Source: Candidatus Omnitrophota bacterium
GTDB lineage: Bacteria > Omnitrophota > Gorgyraeia > Gorgyraeales > Gorgyraeaceae
Assembly (NCBI GenBank): GCA_018817035.1
Contig: JAHIUV010000062.1
Span: 1 to 5,097 of the forward strand
Length of the DNA: 5,097 bases
Direction: 5' to 3'
The notes beneath the pieces were generated by a model. That model saw only the letters and a program-made list of their open reading frames with translations. It did no database searches and was not told the origin of the DNA. Positions 1 through 4,364 of this stretch are shown here, piece after piece (the first letter of the stretch is position 1; every line of letters starts with the position of its first letter). The position numbers were made by a program, and so were the translations under genes.

Positions 1-48
1 AATTCTCCGACGAAAATAACGCCCTAAGTCCTAGAGATATCGACAGAT

Positions 49-80
49 AAAAAATCTCCGACAGATTTCTCCGTCGGAGA
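49..80 (-). terminator. Rho-independent terminator after tRNA-His
   Basis: On the minus strand an 8-bp perfect stem (TCTCCGAC at 80-73 and GTCGGAGA at 62-55, loop of 10 nt) is followed at once by six T residues (54-49). This is the classic intrinsic terminator layout. It lies 40 bp beyond the CCA end of tRNA-His, so it most likely ends the tRNA-His transcript, and possibly the longer transcript that begins upstream. Positions 68-80 alone can also form a competing palindrome (TCTCCG-T-CGGAGA). Confidence 0.85.
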
Positions 81-120
81 CGTGTCCTAACTCATTGTGC
101 CATATAGAGACAGGAGATGT

Positions 121-195
121 TGGGGTGGCTAACGGGATTTGAACCCGCTCTAAAAGAACCACAATCTTTCGTGCTGCCATTACACTATAGCCACC
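121..195 (-). tRNA. trnH: tRNA-His (anticodon GTG)
   Basis: A full cloverleaf can be folded on the minus strand. The acceptor stem is GTGGCTA (194-188) with TAGCCAC (131-125). The anticodon stem is AAAGA/TCTTT around the loop TTGTGGT, with anticodon GTG at 162-160. A T-arm is present with the loop read from the GATTTGAA segment on the plus strand. The histidine-specific extra base G-1 is encoded at 195 and faces discriminator C73 at 124, the identity pair recognised by HisRS. CCA is encoded at 123-121. The gene starts only 12 bp after the stop codon of the AsmA-like gene and is followed by a terminator, so it is probably cotranscribed with upstream genes and released by processing. A GTG anticodon makes it a queuosine target, of interest given queE in the same window. 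Confidence 0.96.
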
Positions 196-207
196 ACAAT
201 ATGTGTT

Positions 208-1140
208 TCAGATGTCGAGGATAACCTTCAGGAAATTTCCTTGAAGATTCTTTATTTTTACTAAATTATTTTTAAAATTTACCAACAAGATAAAACTTGC
301 CGCTAATGAATCGCCTGATCCTGTACCTTTATTCTTTTTGAATACCGGGTCCTTCCCTTCCAGTGAACATTTTGCTATCAGGTTCTCGTCAGAAATATCT
401 ATGTCGCTCTTAATGTCGAATTTTCCGTCCTCTATGACATTACTGAGATACCTATCATATAGCGAACCTAATACACTGAGCCTTACATCCTCAGCCTCAA
501 GCCTGGTTTTTACCTTTTCTCCCGGCTTAACGAAACCATCTATTTTCAAGGAAGATAAAAGTTCAGGGTTTTTATTTTTAATAAACCCTCTAGCGGCAAA
601 ATGACAAAGTTTGTCCCCTGAAAAAAATATTCCGGGATTTTCAATGTCCCCTCTTATGTCGATAATCTCCAGTATATCCTCCCCTGCCTCATATGTCAAA
701 CTTCCATTATATACGCGTATCCTCGACAGGTAAAAACGCGGCTCAGGAGAAGAGGGTGCATTTTTTTCCTTCTTCTTATGTAAAAGAACCGGGACCGGAA
801 AACGTCCATGGCTTTCTCTTTTTATTCTGACACTGGGGCGTATTATCTTAACAGTCGCTACGACGCGTTTATCTTTAAGCCGAAGAGATATCGGGTCAAG
901 ATAGACATGGATGCTTTGGATGTCTACGGAATCGTCTATCTTTACGCCCTTTAACTTAAGGCAAAGAGGGAGCCCGACCCCTATCTTATCTATCGATATA
1001 GACACGTCAAGATTCTTATTCAGGTATCCGGAAACAAAAGAAGCCAGGTTACCTGTTACATATCTATATCCTAAGAAAAGAGAAAGACAAACAGCTGCTA
1101 TTGCGGATACAGCTATAATCTTCTTAAAAAAATCATTCAT
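208..1140 (-). CDS. AsmA/TamB-like membrane-anchored protein, function unknown
   Basis: A 310-residue protein. Residues 1-7 are short and basic, and residues 8-28 form one hydrophobic helix that looks like an uncleaved signal anchor. The rest is predicted to lie in the periplasm. Residues about 30-110 alternate beta-rich segments (VSISIDKIGVGLPLCLKLKGVKI, in short pieces, then VYLDPISLRL and a RPSVRIKR motif), as in the N-terminal part of AsmA/DUF748/TamB-like proteins, which form long beta grooves that carry lipids between membranes. A Lys/Pro-rich linker at about 118-133 separates this from a second beta-rich half. Full AsmA-family proteins are usually much longer than 310 residues, so this is a short form or has lost its C-terminus. 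The ATG at 1140-1138 has no good Shine-Dalgarno; a repeat unit lies just upstream. The stop is 12 bp before tRNA-His. Family assignment rests on overall pattern, not on catalytic residues, and a generic hypothetical protein remains possible. Confidence 0.6.
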   Translation of the reverse strand: MNDFFKKIIAVSAIAAVCLSLFLGYRYVTGNLASFVSGYLNKNLDVSISIDKIGVGLPLCLKLKGVKIDDSVDIQSIHVYLDPISLRLKDKRVVATVKIIRPSVRIKRESHGRFPVPVLLHKKKEKNAPSSPEPRFYLSRIRVYNGSLTYEAGEDILEIIDIRGDIENPGIFFSGDKLCHFAARGFIKNKNPELLSSLKIDGFVKPGEKVKTRLEAEDVRLSVLGSLYDRYLSNVIEDGKFDIKSDIDISDENLIAKCSLEGKDPVFKKNKGTGSGDSLAASFILLVNFKNNLVKIKNLQGNFLKVILDI

Positions 1141-1152
1141 TTTAATATACTG

Positions 1153-1182
1153 GTTCTGCTTCGCTTTTTAACCTTCTTGTAT
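1153..1182 (-). repeat. Direct repeat unit A, copy 1
   Basis: A 30-bp unit beginning (plus strand) GTTCTGCTTCGC and containing TTAACCTTCTT. It matches copy 2 at 1206-1234 except for one 1-bp indel and two or three substitutions. It lies immediately upstream of the start codon of the AsmA-like gene, so on the minus strand it occupies that gene's 5' leader. It includes a GAAGG that resembles a Shine-Dalgarno but is too far from the ATG to act as one. Confidence 0.8.
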
Positions 1183-1205
1183 CATGGTAAGCTTCGCAGC
1201 AACTC

Positions 1206-1234
1206 GTTCTGCTTCGCTCTTAACCTTCTTATAT
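1206..1234 (-). repeat. Direct repeat unit A, copy 2
   Basis: Second copy of the 29-30 bp unit, 53 bp from the first, in the spacer between tRNA-Arg and the AsmA-like gene. The shared core on the minus strand is AAGAAGGTTAA then GCGAAGCAGAAC. The GTTCTGCTTCGC part can pair with GCGAAGTAGAA at 1243-1253, which would give a stem-loop directly after the CCA of tRNA-Arg. Confidence 0.8.
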
Positions 1235-1235
1235 T

Positions 1236-1256
1236 ATCAAAGGCGAAGTAGAATGG
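1236..1256 (-). repeat. 21-bp repeat at 3' end of tRNA-Arg
   Basis: A perfect 21-bp repeat shared with 1379-1399. On the minus strand it reads CCA, the last three bases of the tRNA, then TTCTACTTCGCCTTTGAT. The same 18-bp trailer therefore follows the CCA of both tRNA-Arg and tRNA-Pro. Confidence 0.9.
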
Positions 1257-1330
1257 CGTCCCTGGGCTGATTCGAACAGCCGACCCTTTGCTTAGAAGGC
1301 AAATGCTCTATCCATCTGAGCTACAGGGAC
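1254..1330 (-). tRNA. trnR: tRNA-Arg (anticodon TCT)
   Basis: A 77-nt tRNA on the minus strand with acceptor stem GTCCCTG (1330-1324) pairing with CAGGGAC (1264-1258), discriminator G at 1257 and encoded CCA at 1256-1254. The anticodon arm is TTTGC-CTTCTAA-GCAAA with anticodon TCT at 1296-1294, reading AGA and probably AGG. The T-arm GGCTG-TTCGAAT-CAGCC is intact. It lies 66 bp downstream of tRNA-Pro on the same strand and shares its 18-bp 3' trailer. Both tRNAs are probably made from the promoter at 1541-1569 and separated by RNase cleavage. Confidence 0.97.
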
Positions 1331-1378
1331 GTTTTATTTATGCTCTTCATTGCTACGAAGCCCCCAAGAAATATAAAC

Positions 1379-1399
1379 ATCAAAGGCGAAGTAGAATGG
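1379..1399 (-). repeat. 21-bp repeat at 3' end of tRNA-Pro
   Basis: Identical over 21 bp to 1236-1256. It overlaps the encoded CCA of tRNA-Pro and extends into the spacer between the two tRNAs. Elsewhere in that spacer, TTGCTACGAAGC at 1350-1361 matches 11 of 12 bases of the minus-strand TTGCTGCGAAGC at 1202-1191, so both tRNA spacers hold pieces of one repeat family. Confidence 0.9.
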
Positions 1400-1474
1400 T
1401 CGGGGCGGCTGGACTCGAACCAGCGACCCCCTGCTCCCAAAGCAGGTGCTCTAGCCAAACTGAGCCACGCCCCG
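1397..1474 (-). tRNA. trnP: tRNA-Pro (anticodon TGG)
   Basis: A 78-nt tRNA on the minus strand. The acceptor stem is CGGGGCG (1474-1468) with CGCCCCG (1407-1401), the discriminator is A at 1400, and CCA is encoded at 1399-1397. The anticodon stem CCTGC/GCAGG encloses the loop TTTGGGA with anticodon TGG at 1439-1437. A C1-G72 first pair and an A73 discriminator are typical of bacterial tRNA-Pro. It is the first gene downstream of the promoter at 1541-1569. Its first base is also the last base of a 37-nt hairpin in the leader. Confidence 0.97.
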
Positions 1475-1510
1475 TTCCAAGGCTCTCGATGCGATCAAGA
1501 GTCTTGGAAC
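1474..1510 (-). other. 37-nt hairpin abutting the 5' end of tRNA-Pro
   Basis: GTTCCAAG (1474-1481) pairs perfectly with CTTGGAAC (1503-1510). After one mismatch, CTCT pairs with AGAG, and after another, GAT pairs with ATC, leaving a 3-nt loop at 1491-1493. That is 15 base pairs in a 37-nt palindrome ending exactly on the first nucleotide of tRNA-Pro. No T-run follows on the minus strand, so it does not look like a terminator. It may guide processing of the tRNA leader or be a dispersed palindrome; the sequence does not decide between these. Confidence 0.75.
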
Positions 1511-1540
1511 CGGACACGTCCCTGATAAATATGTCCTACA

Positions 1541-1569
1541 ATTCTAACAAGTCCCGCCTAAAAAGTCAA
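1541..1569 (-). promoter_or_regulatory. Sigma70-type promoter for tRNA-Pro/tRNA-Arg
   Basis: On the minus strand a -35 box TTGACT (1569-1564) and a -10 box TAGAAT (1546-1541) are separated by exactly 17 bp, each one base from consensus. Transcription would start near 1534, giving a leader of about 60 nt before tRNA-Pro. The leader contains a small stem (GGACA/TGTCC, 1536-1512) and then the 37-nt hairpin. It is the only strong promoter I can see in the window and lies about 20 bp beyond the small transposable element, so the tRNAs need not depend on readthrough from rdgB. Confidence 0.75.
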
Positions 1570-1580
1570 AGCGTATCTTT

Positions 1581-1588
1581 ACATCAGG
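1581..1588. repeat. Target-site duplication, left copy
   Basis: ACATCAGG directly abuts the left terminal inverted repeat of the element at 1589-1734. It matches ACACCAGG at 1735-1742 in 7 of 8 positions, as expected for an aged 8-bp target duplication. Confidence 0.65.
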
Positions 1589-1734
1589 GTAACCGGTGAG
1601 TTATCGGGGGTGGCGTGTCAATATTGTTCGAGCGAAGTCCGCCAAACGCGGACGTAGTCGAGAACTAAATCGACTTCTCGACTCACTTCGTTCGCTCGAA
1701 GAATAATAATTACCCCTGATAACTCACCGGTTAC
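1589..1734. mobile_element. 146-bp MITE-like element, possibly IS66-related
   Basis: The ends form a terminal inverted repeat: GTAACCGGTGAGTTATC (1589-1605) is the exact reverse complement of 1718-1734. After one G-T position five more pairs follow, 23 bp in all. Pairing stops exactly at the ends, where an 8-bp direct repeat (ACATCAGG and ACACCAGG, one mismatch) abuts both sides. From memory, IS66-family elements have repeats of about 20-30 bp starting GTAA and make 8-bp duplications, so an IS66-type transposase is the best guess for mobilisation. There is no coding sequence. The interior folds into a second stem (arms 1622-1636 and 1691-1705, 14 of 15 paired) enclosing two hairpins (GTCCGC/GCGGAC at 1637-1653 and AGTCGAGAA/TTCTCGACT at 1656-1683), a cloverleaf-like shape. 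The right end contains the rdgB stop codon. It could alternatively be a structured dispersed repeat or a readthrough-blocking hairpin. Confidence 0.75.
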
Positions 1735-2326
1735 ACACCAGGCTTTTTACTAATTTTCTCGCTTTTAGCAATGCCCGACTCCTGTGGCTTATCTTGTTTT
1801 TCTTTCTTATGCCTAACTGCGCGAAAGTCTTTTTGCTGCCATTAGGTATAAAAACAGGGTCGTATCCGAAACCTGCCTTGCCTTTAGGCTCAAAAGATAT
1901 TTTCCCGCACGATTTCCCCTCCGCCATGCCAATGATCCTGCCTTTATCAGCGAGAGATATGACGCACCTGAAACAGGCTTTTCTTTTACTCAGCGGGGTA
2001 TCTTTAAGCAATTTCAATAATTTTTTGTTGTTGCTGTCATAAGTGGCTCCTTTGCCTGAAAACCTGGCTGAATAAACGCCCGGCTTCCCGCCAAGGGCCT
2101 CGACCTCAAGGCCGGAATCATCCGCGATCGCGAGCTTATTTAAAAACTTTGAGACCTGTATTGCTTTTTTTCTGGCATTGGCTTCCAGGGTCAAGCCATC
2201 CTCTATTACATCAGGAACTCTTTTAAAATTATCAAGCGAAACAACCCTTACGGGTAAGCCTTTTAAAAGGGTCTTTATCTCTTTTAATTTATGCTTGTTT
2301 CTTGTGGCAACAACTAATTCCTTCAT
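1724..2326 (-). CDS. rdgB: XTP/dITP pyrophosphatase (RdgB/HAM1 family)
   Basis: A 200-residue cytosolic enzyme, the normal length for the family, which hydrolyses non-canonical purine triphosphates (ITP, dITP, XTP) to monophosphate and pyrophosphate so that they are not built into DNA or RNA. Visible motifs are the N-terminal nucleotide-binding VATRNKHKLKEI (6-17), the catalytic and metal-binding ADDSGLEVEALGGKPGVYSA (68-87), GFGYDPVFIP (152-161), and the base-recognition segment KNKISHRSRA (176-185). All key residues appear intact. The ATG overlaps the rph stop by 4 bp (ATGA), and the pair rph-rdgB is a common bacterial arrangement. The 3' end is odd: the final residues C-N-R and the TGA stop come from the inverted repeat of the 146-bp element. 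Without the insertion the frame would end ...K-S-L-V/M then TAA, so the element appears to have added only three residues. Confidence 0.96.
   Translation of the reverse strand: MKELVVATRNKHKLKEIKTLLKGLPVRVVSLDNFKRVPDVIEDGLTLEANARKKAIQVSKFLNKLAIADDSGLEVEALGGKPGVYSARFSGKGATYDSNNKKLLKLLKDTPLSKRKACFRCVISLADKGRIIGMAEGKSCGKISFEPKGKAGFGYDPVFIPNGSKKTFAQLGIRKKNKISHRSRALLKARKLVKSLVCNR
1735..1742. repeat. Target-site duplication, right copy
   Basis: ACACCAGG directly abuts the right end of the 146-bp element and lies within the last codons of rdgB. It differs from the left copy at one base. Confidence 0.65.
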
Positions 2327-3015
2327 AACTCTATTTTTAATATCCTGCGCTGTATGGCAATAAGCTCGCCTATGCCTTTTTCAGCGAGCGAGATCAATTT
2401 ATCCAGGTCCTTTTTGGAAAAAGGGACTTTCTCCGCGGTGCCTTGGATCTCTATTAACTTCTTTGAACCCGTCATAACTATATTCATGTCAACATCCGCC
2501 CGTGAATCATGTTCATAGTCCAGGTCCAGGCATGGCTTGCCGTCCACTATGCCTACGCTGACAGCCGCGACATAATCACTGACCGGGATCTCTTTCAGTA
2601 TGTTTTTCTTTTTGAGCCCCTGAAGCGCGTCCATAAGAGCGATGAAACTTCCCGTAATGCTTGCCGTGCGAGTACCTCCGTCACCCTGTATAACATCGCA
2701 ATCTATCCAAACAGTCCTCTCCCCAAGTTTTTCAAGATCCACTACTGAACGCATGCTTCTTCCTATCAACCTCTGGATCTCCTGCGTGCGTCCGCTAAGC
2801 TTACCTGCTGAAGCTTCCCTGCGTATCCTTGTGTTACAAGATCTCGGAAGCATGCCATATTCAGCGGTTACCCATCCTTTACCGGTACCCCGGAGAAACG
2901 GCGGGACTTTATTTTCGACCGAAGCAGTGCAAATGACTTTTGTATTGCCGACTTCTATCTGGCATGAACCTTCGGCAAATTTCATGACATTCCTCTTTAT
3001 CTTAACTTTCCTCAT
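2323..3015 (-). CDS. rph: Ribonuclease PH
   Basis: A 230-residue phosphorolytic 3'-to-5' exoribonuclease that trims tRNA precursors and other RNAs in the cytosol, normally as a ring hexamer. The family core is clear: KFAEGS (12-17), ICTASVENKVPPFL (28-41), GWVTAEYGMLPR (47-58), EIQRLIGRS with the phosphate-site Arg near 86 (79-87), CDVIQGDGGTRTASITG with the Thr-Arg phosphate-binding pair (106-122), and LDLDYEHDSRADVDMNIVMTG split around catalytic Asp residues at 163-183. The start is fixed by a strong GGAGGG at 3026-3021, 5 nt before the ATG, and by the upstream gene's TAA. As a result it lacks about ten residues at the N-terminus (the usual MR-DGR-x-LR lead). Its stop overlaps the rdgB start. 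Identification is very safe; the effect of the short N-terminus is unknown. Confidence 0.97.
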   Translation of the reverse strand: MRKVKIKRNVMKFAEGSCQIEVGNTKVICTASVENKVPPFLRGTGKGWVTAEYGMLPRSCNTRIRREASAGKLSGRTQEIQRLIGRSMRSVVDLEKLGERTVWIDCDVIQGDGGTRTASITGSFIALMDALQGLKKKNILKEIPVSDYVAAVSVGIVDGKPCLDLDYEHDSRADVDMNIVMTGSKKLIEIQGTAEKVPFSKKDLDKLISLAEKGIGELIAIQRRILKIEL

Positions 3016-3020
3016 TTCTA

Positions 3021-3026
3021 CCCTCC
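3021..3026 (-). promoter_or_regulatory. Strong Shine-Dalgarno of rph
   Basis: GGAGGG on the minus strand, 5 nt before the ATG at 3015-3013, in the only real gap (18 bp) inside the operon. It fixes the rph start and shows that the short RNase PH N-terminus is genuine rather than a miscalled start. Confidence 0.85.
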
Positions 3027-3033
3027 GTTTGAA

Positions 3034-3525
3034 TTAAGCTACTATTGCGGGAAAATCCTTCAGGATCAATCTGCGAATAGCTTCAGTACCCAGGTCTTTA
3101 TAAGCGATAACCTTACTTGAGATAACTTTCTCTGATAAATACGCGCCGGCACCGCCTATGGTCACGAAATACACTGCCCCTGACCTCTTTATAGCGGAAA
3201 TTATTTCCTCTGATCTCTCGCCTTTACCTATCATTCCCAAAAGCCCATTCTTTAATAAGGCCGGTGTAAACGCGTCCATTCTCGCGCTCGTAGTCGGCCC
3301 GCAGGATCCTATCACTTGCCCTGCCCTGGCAGGTGTAGGCCCTGTATAATATATTGTTTCGTCTTTAATAGATACGGGTAATTTCTTTTTCAACTTAAGC
3401 GTTTCGACTAATCTTTTATGCGCCGCGTCCCTTGCGGTCAGGACAGGGCCGTTCAGCAAAACTTCCTGCCCGGGCTTCAATTTTTTTATCTCACTTTTCC
3501 TCAGCGGTAAATTTACTATCTTCAT
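3034..3525 (-). CDS. Class I fumarate hydratase-type beta subunit
   Basis: A 163-residue C-terminal-type subunit of the two-subunit Fe-S hydro-lyases (fumarase class I / L-tartrate dehydratase). With the alpha subunit it should interconvert fumarate and malate in the cytosol. Family marks are GPVLTARDAAHKR (26-38), YYTGPTPARAGQVIGSCGPT (59-78) followed by TSARMD (79-84), LLGMIGKG (95-102), GAVYFVTIGGAGAYLS (116-131), and the ending EAI-x-DFPAIVA (148-163). The start overlaps the alpha stop by 4 bp (ATGA), typical of translational coupling for equal subunit amounts. Most relatives continue 10-20 residues beyond the DFPAIV motif with a segment such as DSxGNDLY; here the protein stops right after it. 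Tartrate dehydratase or mesaconase activity cannot be excluded from sequence alone. Confidence 0.93.
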   Translation of the reverse strand: MKIVNLPLRKSEIKKLKPGQEVLLNGPVLTARDAAHKRLVETLKLKKKLPVSIKDETIYYTGPTPARAGQVIGSCGPTTSARMDAFTPALLKNGLLGMIGKGERSEEIISAIKRSGAVYFVTIGGAGAYLSEKVISSKVIAYKDLGTEAIRRLILKDFPAIVA

Positions 3526-4364
3526 ATAGTTTTCCGCGCGTTTCTTGTCGCGTGACAGCTTATATTGACCGCTACAGGAAGCCCCGCGATATGCGTAGGG
3601 TACGTCAATATACTAACACCCAATGCCGTAGCCTTGCCCCCTGCTCCCATCGGCCCTATGTTTAATTTATTTATTTTGCGCAATATGCTCTTTTCCATTT
3701 TCGCTACATGCGGTATTTCGCTGTGACTACCTATCTTTCTCAATACTGCTTCTTTGGAAAGAGATACTGCCTTGTCAAGAGTACCGCCTATCCCAACTCC
3801 TATATAAACAGGCGGGCATGCTTTTGAACCTGTTTCTTTCACGACATCCACGACAAAATCCTCCACAGCCGCGGGCGATTCCGTAGGCATAAACATTTTT
3901 GTCCTGGAAGCGTTCTCACAACCAAACCCTTTTATTATTACAGTTATACTTATTTTATTTCCGGGGACGATCTTTGTATAAATAACAGAGGGGAGATTTG
4001 TGTCCGTGTTCTTTCGCGAAAAAGGGCCCTTCACTATAGACTTCCTGAAATACCCCTCTTTATACGCTTCCCTCACGCCTTCATTAATAGCCTTGTCAAT
4101 ATTGCCTTTTATCATTACATCCTGGCCTATGTCAAAATAGACGACCACCATACCAGTGTCCTGGCATATAGCCATTTTCTTTTTCCTGGCGATCAACGCG
4201 TTATCTATGATAATATCCAGGATACGCCGCGCTTTAAGGTTCTTTTCCACGGCTCGCGCGCGCTTTAACGCGGCAAGCATATCGCCCCTTAATTCAATAT
4301 TAGCCTTTAAGCATAACTTCTTGACTGTCTCTTTTATCAGCTTACTTTGGACTACCCGCATCAT
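3522..4364 (-). CDS. Class I fumarate hydratase-type alpha subunit (Fe-S)
   Basis: A 280-residue catalytic subunit that carries the oxygen-sensitive [4Fe-4S] cluster of the two-subunit hydro-lyases. The three expected cluster cysteines are visible: C68 in AICQDTG (66-71), C183 in KACPPVYIGVGIGGT (181-195), and C270 in NISCHATRN (267-275). Other family marks are the SRKNTDTNLPSVIY stretch (116-129), GFGCENAS (147-153), where relatives usually have a Ser in place of C149, GPMGAGGKATALGV (237-250), and THIAGLPVAV (257-266). The length is standard. Translation can begin at either of two adjacent ATGs (4364 or 4361). The first overlaps the queE stop by 4 bp, while the AGGGG at 4374-4370 fits the second better. 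The neighbouring beta subunit completes the enzyme. No other citric-acid-cycle genes are in view, so the substrate (fumarate, tartrate or mesaconate) is inferred from family frequency. Confidence 0.94.
   Translation of the reverse strand: MMRVVQSKLIKETVKKLCLKANIELRGDMLAALKRARAVEKNLKARRILDIIIDNALIARKKKMAICQDTGMVVVYFDIGQDVMIKGNIDKAINEGVREAYKEGYFRKSIVKGPFSRKNTDTNLPSVIYTKIVPGNKISITVIIKGFGCENASRTKMFMPTESPAAVEDFVVDVVKETGSKACPPVYIGVGIGGTLDKAVSLSKEAVLRKIGSHSEIPHVAKMEKSILRKINKLNIGPMGAGGKATALGVSILTYPTHIAGLPVAVNISCHATRNARKTI

Noticed and set aside
226..246. Palindrome CTTCAGGAAATTTCC/TTGAAG near the 3' end of the AsmA-like gene
   Set aside because: It lies within the coding sequence, has a bulge and almost no loop, and no T-run follows, so there is no reason to call it a terminator or operator.
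338..604. Plus-strand open frame opposite the AsmA-like gene
   Set aside because: A Ser/Phe-rich shadow with no ribosome binding site or recognisable domain; the minus-strand frame is longer and has a sensible membrane anchor.
1153..1399. CRISPR array or phage attachment site
   Set aside because: The repeats are few, unequal in type and orientation and irregularly spaced. There is no integrase or cas gene and no duplicated tRNA 3' fragment beyond the CCA-trailer repeat.
1288..1599. Plus-strand open frame of 103 codons across the tRNA region
   Set aside because: It runs antisense through tRNA-Arg and tRNA-Pro. The GLEPATPCSQSR-type peptide is a well-known false protein produced by translating tRNA-Pro genes backwards.
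1589..1734. Element as a simple rdgB terminator
   Set aside because: The stems are too long and layered, no T-run follows on the minus strand, and the flanking 8-bp duplication fits transposition better.
2642..3037. Plus-strand open frame of 131 codons
   Set aside because: It lies opposite the fully recognisable rph gene, has no family resemblance, and its existence follows from the codon use of rph.
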